Assembly: GCA_000310025.1 (NCBI GenBank)
Contig: FN649749.1
Coordinates: 2,203,400-2,267,399, forward strand
DNA length: 64,000 bases
Direction of reading: 5' to 3'
From: Ectocarpus siliculosus
Lineage: Eukaryota; Sar; Phaeophyceae; Ectocarpales; Ectocarpaceae
Shown piece by piece: positions 57,198 to 64,000 of the stretch (position 1 is the stretch's first letter; the number at the start of each line of letters is the position of its first letter). The notes below the pieces were generated by a model. The model saw nothing but the letters and a program-made list of their open reading frames with translations, ran no database searches and was not told where the DNA came from. A program made the position numbers and the translations under genes.

Positions 57198-60100
57198 CGT
57201 GGCCAGCCTGAGTCGCAGAGTCGGGGTGGTGGTTTGCGCTGTGCATGCGGAAGTGCTCACAAGGCCGAAGTGCTACAGTACCCGCTGCCCCTTTGCGCGT
57301 TTTTTTTTTTCCCGTGGTGAACTTTGGTGTTGCATGGGAATTGGTGTTGGGGGACCCCATGGGGGGTCCATTGCTGATGAACATCGCCGTATCCCCCGTG
57401 GTCGAACTATGTCTTCTGTGTGCTCCCCCTGATCAAAGTATATAGGGTTAGTATTGCCCATCCTGCCTAATGTTGACCTTTTCGAGGTTTAAGGGTCTGT
57501 ATCCCGGTGTGCACGTGTATCCCCCTGCCGAAAAAACTCGGTGTTGTGGGAATTAGCGGCCTTGGGAGAGGTTTGTTCTTAGTGGGTTCGCCGCTGTTGT
57601 TGGTTGGCCCAACAAAGAACGGGAGCCTAACGTATCCGAGGCTTCGTTCGATCTTTTTCGAAGGTAAACGACGTCCTCGCGTAAATATGTCAAGGGTCTT
57701 TTCGTCGTCAACGGGTCGACCATCCCGGGTGGCTTTGATCCTTGCGTACGGTCAGTCCCATGGCCGCGTCGGGAATATAGTGTGTGTGCTCCTTGTCGTC
57801 TGGTACGTGTTTCCCGTGCAACAGCAACGACGAGGTTGTTGCGTCGCCCGTTCAAAATTGACGGATATTCAGTCATTTATGAAGGGGCAACAGTTTCGAC
57901 GGATGTTTCCATTGAGTGGTGTGTGTCCGTCGGTAAAAAATCCCTGGCCAGACAACTGGCCAGCATGGCTGGAAGAGTGTTTGCTCTCTCGTGTGTCCTT
58001 CTGTGTCCAACGAGTTGATGCACGAATGAAAGACCTACGATAGCTCCTCGTCAAGATGTTTTGCCGTCAAAGATGTGTGCGATACGCGCCCCGCCTAAAT
58101 GTAAAGGCCGTTTGATGGTGTGTTGTGAGGTAGTGGTACGTCGTGTGTGGTTACAATTGTCTGGGTGGCGGTAACGTTTCCATCAGCCCTCCCAGGAGTA
58201 GTAGGGGATCCCGCGGCACAGGCGACACTGAGCACCAAATTTAGATGTATGTGGTACCCACGCGAAGAGAATGGGTCAGAAATAGTATGATTCAACGCAT
58301 GTCTTAAGACAAGAAGTGAAAAAATCAGTAGATATTAATACGGTCTGGTTGGGATGGGTCGGCCACGGTATGTGACACATCCCGTTCGGGGAGCTACATC
58401 CGGTCAGGCCTAAATGGTCACTAACAGGTCGTAAATAGACCTCTAACTTCGGAGGTCCTTCGGGGACACACGCTGCTAACAATACGAAGGAGCGTTCGGG
58501 AGAAACAACGCTTCCCTGCACACTCTTCCTTTGCTCCTGGACTTTTTTCGACCCGGTACTACTGTACAACAGTCCTCCTCTGATTGGAATCCGTCTGCGA
58601 ACGGTGTTTCAATATTTCCGCCGCTTACGTCGTAGATATAGATACCTGCCACTGTTCCCGGACGCCTGGCGACGTGGGGCTTGGAGTCGTCGCTAGGAGG
58701 GCATGGCAAGTGCGGCAGTCCCATAAATTCGTGGAGCTTGGAATGCTCATTGTCTCTCTTGACTTGTCGGACCGGGAAAAATACGTCCATCCATGTCGGG
58801 TGCCTGACAGCATGTATGTCCATTGCCTGGCTACTGCTGGCTGACATCTTAGGTTGGCGGCTTTGTTTTGTAGCAGGAGACGCACCCCAATCATTGGCCG
58901 TTAGCGGTTCGATCGTGCAACGTATTCAGACAAATGTGTGCGTGCGTGCGTGCGTTGCGAACGGCCGAAGTTCTTATGTTGAAACGTTGTTTCTGTAGTT
59001 CAATTTTCTTTCGTACGAGACAGGTTTTCTACATTTGAACAAAGCAGCACCTTCAAGGAGACGGCACCCAATCCAAAAATTCTTCTTACGCCTTACAAAA
59101 AAAGTCTACCCCAGGCCACCCCACCACCAATCGATTCCCGATTCCAACGAAGGCAATTACACACTCAATGATGTACCCGGCATACAGAGCACCACGTACA
59201 CCATGTACATCAATGGCTCGTTTCACGCTGGCTGGTTTGGCAACATAGCTAGCTTCAGAGACGCTAGACAACTATCTGCAATACGACGCCTAAGGCCGAT
59301 CAAGTAAAGGGAGGAAGAGCTTGTACACGGGTATGGTCCAAGGTGCAATAGTCTTTTCCCAAAATCGGAAACCATGGCAGAGCAACTACAACAGCAACAA
59401 ACATCGAAACAAACGTCGAGAACACCAAGAAACACACATCGAGAACAGCACTAGCGACAAATCTGCTCGTACCATGCAGTTTAATACCGATACCACGGCG
59501 ATTGTGAATGGTACGATACTTGTGTACATAAAAACAATTTTGGCCTGCATGAACAAGGAAGGACCACACGAAATACGCCCCCACCCCCCAGTTGACACGC
59601 AACCCCCCCCCCCCCTCCCAGGTTCTTACACTTACGAATGCATACCTCACGCACATATTCGTCACTTACAACAGACACACCCGGCTTGACCCTCTGGCGT
59701 AGGTAGGTCAATAGGTGGTCTTCTTTGCGCGCAACAGCAGTGAAGCTATTCCCAGACTGAACGAGTAAAGACAACAAATGCGACGAGATCAACGTCCCCA
59801 ACCGACACCACCGGAAGACACCGGCCAAAAAAGAACGCCGGCCTGAACTTATGACAAAGAAAGCCCGTCAGAAACACCATCTCAAAGGGATGGCGCAATG
59901 GTAGAATATAGCCGCGAAAGCTACACGTGACGTAAACGTCGCGTCCGTACAGCGTCCGTCGGTGGAGCTCCATTTTGTCAGCTTCCGGTAGCCAGAGATG
60001 ACCGTTCGGGCTGGACGAACCCGTCTCGGGACACTTGCGCGGTGTTGTCTTTCATCTTATGACTTCGGATGAAGCGTTCGACTCTCACTCGAGACCCCAA

Positions 60101-60216
60101 AGGCCGTCTGCACGGGACGAACGAATAAGGGGGCAAGAGGCAGGAATAAGTTCTAGGGTAAAGGTGTGCAGCATGCGGAGGGCGTGGCATAGCTTACGCA
60201 TGTAATTTCTTGCGGG
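57198..60216. other. 3 kb without a recognisable gene
   Basis: Several open frames on both strands, none with a known domain or signs of splicing that make sense. A C-run lies at 59602-59617. Confidence 0.4.
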
Positions 60217-63200
60217 TTACGGTAACAGCAGCGATCGGACTGTGTTTCCCTTGGGGGATCGGACCGTTTTTCCCTTGGGGAAGAACACTGGCCTACTGTA
60301 AGGGAGTGCCGACCAAGTTCGGTAATATTCTTGACGGATCACAACCAGCCGCAATCTACAGTAGACCCAACAGGTGAACGTGAACTCACACTCTTTCTCC
60401 TCGCAGCAAGTGCTGAGGTCGCAGTACTCCTCCGCTCCGTCCAAGTGGCTCCCCCCGTCCAACGCCTTGCCGCCCTCCTCCCCCGTGCCGTAGCCAAAGT
60501 AATAGCTGTATCCCGCCACATAGTCGTCCCATTCATCCGAGGAGAACTCGTAATCGAACGCGTAGCTGCCGCCCCCGTCACGCGGAGCGGGTGTCGGCGC
60601 CATGAGATCGGCGGTCCTGCACGTCTTCTCTTCGGCGCCTTCGATGGGGCGGTGGGTCTCGCTGGGGCACTGGACGGACGAGCAGGTGTCGTAGTCGGGC
60701 TCCGCAGGCGTGGCGGCGCCTGAGTGAGTTGAACGGCGTGTCGGTTGAGTGAGACAGGTGGATGGAAACATGATGAGCGCAGGAAAAGATTGATATGATA
60801 ACCCCCACACACAAGAATTTTTTTTTTTTACGCCTTCATCTACGATGTATGTAAGGACGCGAACGAGACTGATGTTGATAAGAGTGAGACAAAACGTACA
60901 TGTGCTGTTTGAGTGAGACAGGTGGAAATGTGAGCTTAGGCAAAAATATGGAAACACGCACAACGTGTGCGTGTTCATGACGTTAACTACAGAAATTTGG
61001 TTTGGTTGGTCCTCCATAACCTCTACCGTTGTTGTGCGGATGGCGGAGAGGAGGAAATATCAAGAATGGATGTAGCACCTGACGTCGACGGCAAGGTATC
61101 TGCACTGCGCACATGGCAGAGAATGTGTACTTGGTTCTTTTGTCGGGGTCAGGACAATAGTGTTATGGTATTTGGAGGTAGACATGTGTGACCATGGTTA
61201 TTTGGCGCCGTCGGATTCTAAGGCGTGACGTCATGCTAGATTCGGGCTTTATGCCGAGGCATGTACCCTTCTGTTCAGTGTGCGTGCAGACGATCCCTGA
61301 TCGTGTTTGCGTGGGATATTGTGAGATGGCTTGGAAAGCGCTAATCAAGAGAAAGAGAACAACGGAAAGCAACAACGACCTGTTCCTGTGGCCGGACAAG
61401 AGAGTTCCACACAGTATGAAGGTGATTGATTCTGAAGGAAGGGGTCCAATATCATAACACTGGCTCATGAATGCTTGATTCGAACACGAGTTGGCTTTTG
61501 ACCCGCAATAGAGAATAATACGCACCTGTCTCGCAGCACTGCTCCGTGGTGCAGATACCGCCGTGGCAGAGCTCGTGCGACTCGCTTACGATCGGGGTGT
61601 AGTTGTTCGGGCACCCGTATCCCGCGCACATGGCCTCGCAGCACACTTCCACCGTGCAATCGCGGTCGGGGCACTCGGTGGCGTAGTGTTCGGGGATGGG
61701 GGTGTAGCCGTCAGGGCATCCGATGCTGCTGCACGTCGGGCGGGCTGCGAGTCATACGGGGGGGCAGGGGGGGGGGGATCCTGTTAGGTTGCGGTGATCG
61801 GTGGGCGGGAGAGGAGTATAGAGTTGTCATAGAATATCAAGAATATGTACGGCACCTGACGTCGAGGGCAAGGTATCTGCACTGCACACATGACAAGAGA
61901 ATGTGCACTTGGGTCTTGACGGGGTCAGGACAATCATGAATGCTTTTTGACCCGCAATAGACCACGTCGACACGCCCCAAGAACATGTTGGTGCCCAGGA
62001 AAAACTTGATGTAGCCAAACATCCACGACTTGGATGTGAACGACGAAACCGTCACGCACCCGGTTCGCAGCACTGCTCCGTGGTGCAGACGCCTCCGTGG
62101 CAAAGCTCTTGGGCCTCGCTTTCGATCGGCAGGTAGTGGTGCGGGCACCCGTATCCCGCGCACATGGCCTCGCAGCACGCTTCCACCGTGCAGTCGCCGC
62201 CGGGACACTCGGTGGTGTCGTGGTCGGGGATGGGGATGTAGCCGTCGGGGCATCCGATGCTGCTGCACATGGCCGGCGGAGTCGGCGGCTGCGATAGAGG
62301 AAACATGGGTCAAGTCGGCAGACGAAGGTTATAAAGCAGGAAAATTGAATCTGGTGGGAACAATGGAACAGGTACTGCACCGTAGACCTCACAGCAAACA
62401 CTGTAGCTCTAGACTACAGCAGTACTACACTGCTCGCCTCCATGTCCAACACAGCAGTACGAAGTACCGCCGTAGTGGTGAAAGTGTTCTATTGTCGCCG
62501 CTGCGGTGCAAATATTGCAGTTGTCTTACCTCTGAGGTGGTTCGTCTCCTGCTTCCGCGAAGGCTGGAAACCCTTTGCCTCTGCACGACGTCTGCCGTTA
62601 AAAATTGAGAACACACGGAACGCGGCGGGGGGGGGGGAGATTAGCCTGCAATGTCAATCGTGCTTCTGAGGGTCGTGCAATGGAGTAGCGCGCGCCCTTC
62701 GTCATCGAAACAGCAGCGTCGAGAGAGGCAGGCTCGCGTTTGAGGCTTACTCCACGCATGCGTACGATTTTCTTCACTAGACCTGATGTGAAGAGGTAGC
62801 CGCCTCCAAACAAACCTATGTATGTATATGTCGACGACATACTCACTCCTGGGTCTGCAGCACAGCAGTGGAGTCCGCCCCTACAGCCAAATGCAGCGTG
62901 CTGCTGCAGAACAACCGCAGGAGAGATCCCGCGATCGACACGGCAGCAGTGGGCAATAGCAACAACGTGCCAGCACCTTATCGTGGGAGTGGGATACCAA
63001 AGACCTGCTGTGTTTGTTCTACATCAACAGACTGCTGCTGTGCTCCAGTACCTAATGAAATACACAGCGGTCACCACACAGCAGAGACTGCTGTTGTTGC
63101 ATGTCACCTCTCAGGGACCCCAGGTTGCCAGCAAAAATGATGCCGAGTCAAGCACAACAACACAACTTTGCAGCACCACACGATGAGCAACACCAGCTAC

Positions 63201-63568
63201 CAAACTCAGCGCCCCCTCTGCTTCGCCACTGACAAGACTTCTTGGCAGCTGGATGAGACTCTACCGGCTGGAGTCTGTCAGCTGGATGACTGCATCACAG
63301 CAGTGTAAAAGTACCGCAGAGGCGAAACGACACCGTAGTCTCCCCGATCGATCATCAACGGCAATTTTTGGAATTTGGAACCCAACGACCGTCGCGCAAC
63401 CAACAAATGAAACAACACACAACAGCAGCCTTTTGGGCGAACAGCAGTCTTAGGTCTCCAGTAGCTGTGCTTACCAGCGGTGTCTCCAGCAGGCCAAGAT
63501 GAACCGGTGAAGACCGCCGCGGACACTACCGGAAGGAAAGCCGCGACAAAAGCGTGCGCTCGAGTCAT
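60217..63568 (-). CDS. Secreted cysteine-rich protein with duplicated module exons
   Basis: Exon 1, 63568-63475, starts with ATG and encodes a signal peptide (AHAFVAAFLPVVSAAVF). Two homologous exons follow, 62288-62060 and 61744-61526. Each holds two ~35-residue modules of the pattern C..xGCP.GY.PI...ECP..DCT.E.CCE (for example CAGYGCPHHYLPIESEAQEL, then CHGGVCTTEQCCE). The last exon, from 60719, has TCSSVQCPSE, a Tyr/Asp/Gly-rich acidic stretch, another Cys pair cluster (CDLSTCCEEKECEF) and an end at 60217 or an earlier splice. Downstream junctions are all phase 1. Exon 1 to the first module exon does not fit in phase, so a further exon probably lies in 62.3-63.4 kb. Likely extracellular and disulphide-bonded; function unknown. 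Confidence 0.72.
62310..63470 (-). other. First intron region of the Cys-rich gene, CAG-rich
   Basis: Many ACAGCAGT/ACTGCTG phrases on both strands (62400-62470, 62855-63090). No exon identified, although the phase mismatch predicts one. Confidence 0.4.
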
Positions 63569-64000
63569 GATGACGAGTTGGACACGAAGATGATGACAAG
63601 ATTGCTCCCTTTGGCTCACAAGAAGAACAACAACAGCAGTTCCTTGGCCCACGCCGTGCGCTCTCTCACTCACGCCCCAGAAAGACTCGCGATCAACAGC
63701 AGGACCTTGTTGCGTGAAGTGCTCAGGATGAAGTCGGGAAATAAGGGAGAGTGAGAGGTGGAGAATGAGTGTGATGGGGTGAGAGGGTGCAACGAGGGAG
63801 GCGGGATCCAGCCGCAGCACAAAACATGAGGACCCCGAACATTCCGCGGGGTGACGTGGAAGGAGGGTACGAAGTTCTACCGCAAATCATAGAAACGAAT
63901 CTTTTGGAAAACGGAATAATCCCTGACAGCAGAGCCCCGGTTGCTGCTCCGCTTCGGGGTCCCTGCGGCTGCCTCCTATCTACAGCTGTATGTACACTGC
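63569..64000 (-). promoter_or_regulatory. 5' flank of the Cys-rich gene
   Basis: Upstream of the ATG at 63568 on the minus strand; C/T-rich in transcript sense (CTCTCTCACTC stretches near 63665-63770), as with the cupin leaders. No clear TATA box. Confidence 0.35.

Noticed and set aside
59888-59960. tRNA-like start (TGGCGCAATGGTAGA resembles a box A)
   Set aside because: No box B or T-arm follows at the right distance, and no cloverleaf can be drawn.

Overview
The window looks like nuclear DNA of a multicellular stramenopile, most likely a brown alga (Ectocarpus-like). This is inference. The genes are broken by many GT-AG introns. The recognisable families fit that group: germin-like cupins, a GH17 beta-1,3-glucanase, FNIP repeats, a 7TM-RGS receptor-like gene, KDZ and tyrosine-recombinase (YR) transposons, and Ty1/copia. 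There are no operons and no bacterial signals.

Left part (1-27.1 kb). A block of about 4.8-4.9 kb occurs twice in the same orientation (740-5545 and 22199-27100). It carries a four-exon germin-like cupin gene on + and an unknown secreted-protein gene on -; the unknown gene is broken at different places in the two copies. Between the copies lie a decayed copia retrotransposon (8.3-14.3 kb) and a 6.4 kb YR element (15149-21530, minus strand). The ends of that element have the split-direct-repeat layout A1 - body - B1 - A2 - B2 of PAT/Ngaro-type retroelements. I find a CCCH-finger protein and a tyrosine recombinase in it, but no reverse transcriptase. Its 5' half is filled with hairpin-forming minisatellite. 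The 3' end of a second copy, in opposite orientation, ends 1-2 bases before the start codon of cupin copy 1.

Middle part (27-39 kb). Repeats of a self-complementary decamer flank a transposon cluster. A FNIP-repeat pseudogene (-) is split by a different YR element that encodes a zinc ribbon. Next to it is a multi-exon KDZ-type transposase (+).

Right part (39-64 kb). This part is richer in genes: a third cupin paralogue (-), a 1.2 kb foldback element with TTA duplications (Harbinger-like MITE), a 7TM-RGS gene (-, with one in-frame TGA), a GH17 beta-1,3-glucanase (+, six exons found), and a secreted cysteine-rich protein with duplicated exons (-). The GH17 enzyme and the secreted or cell-wall-type proteins fit an organism with beta-1,3-glucan storage and a complex wall. 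I found no rRNA, tRNA or CRISPR.
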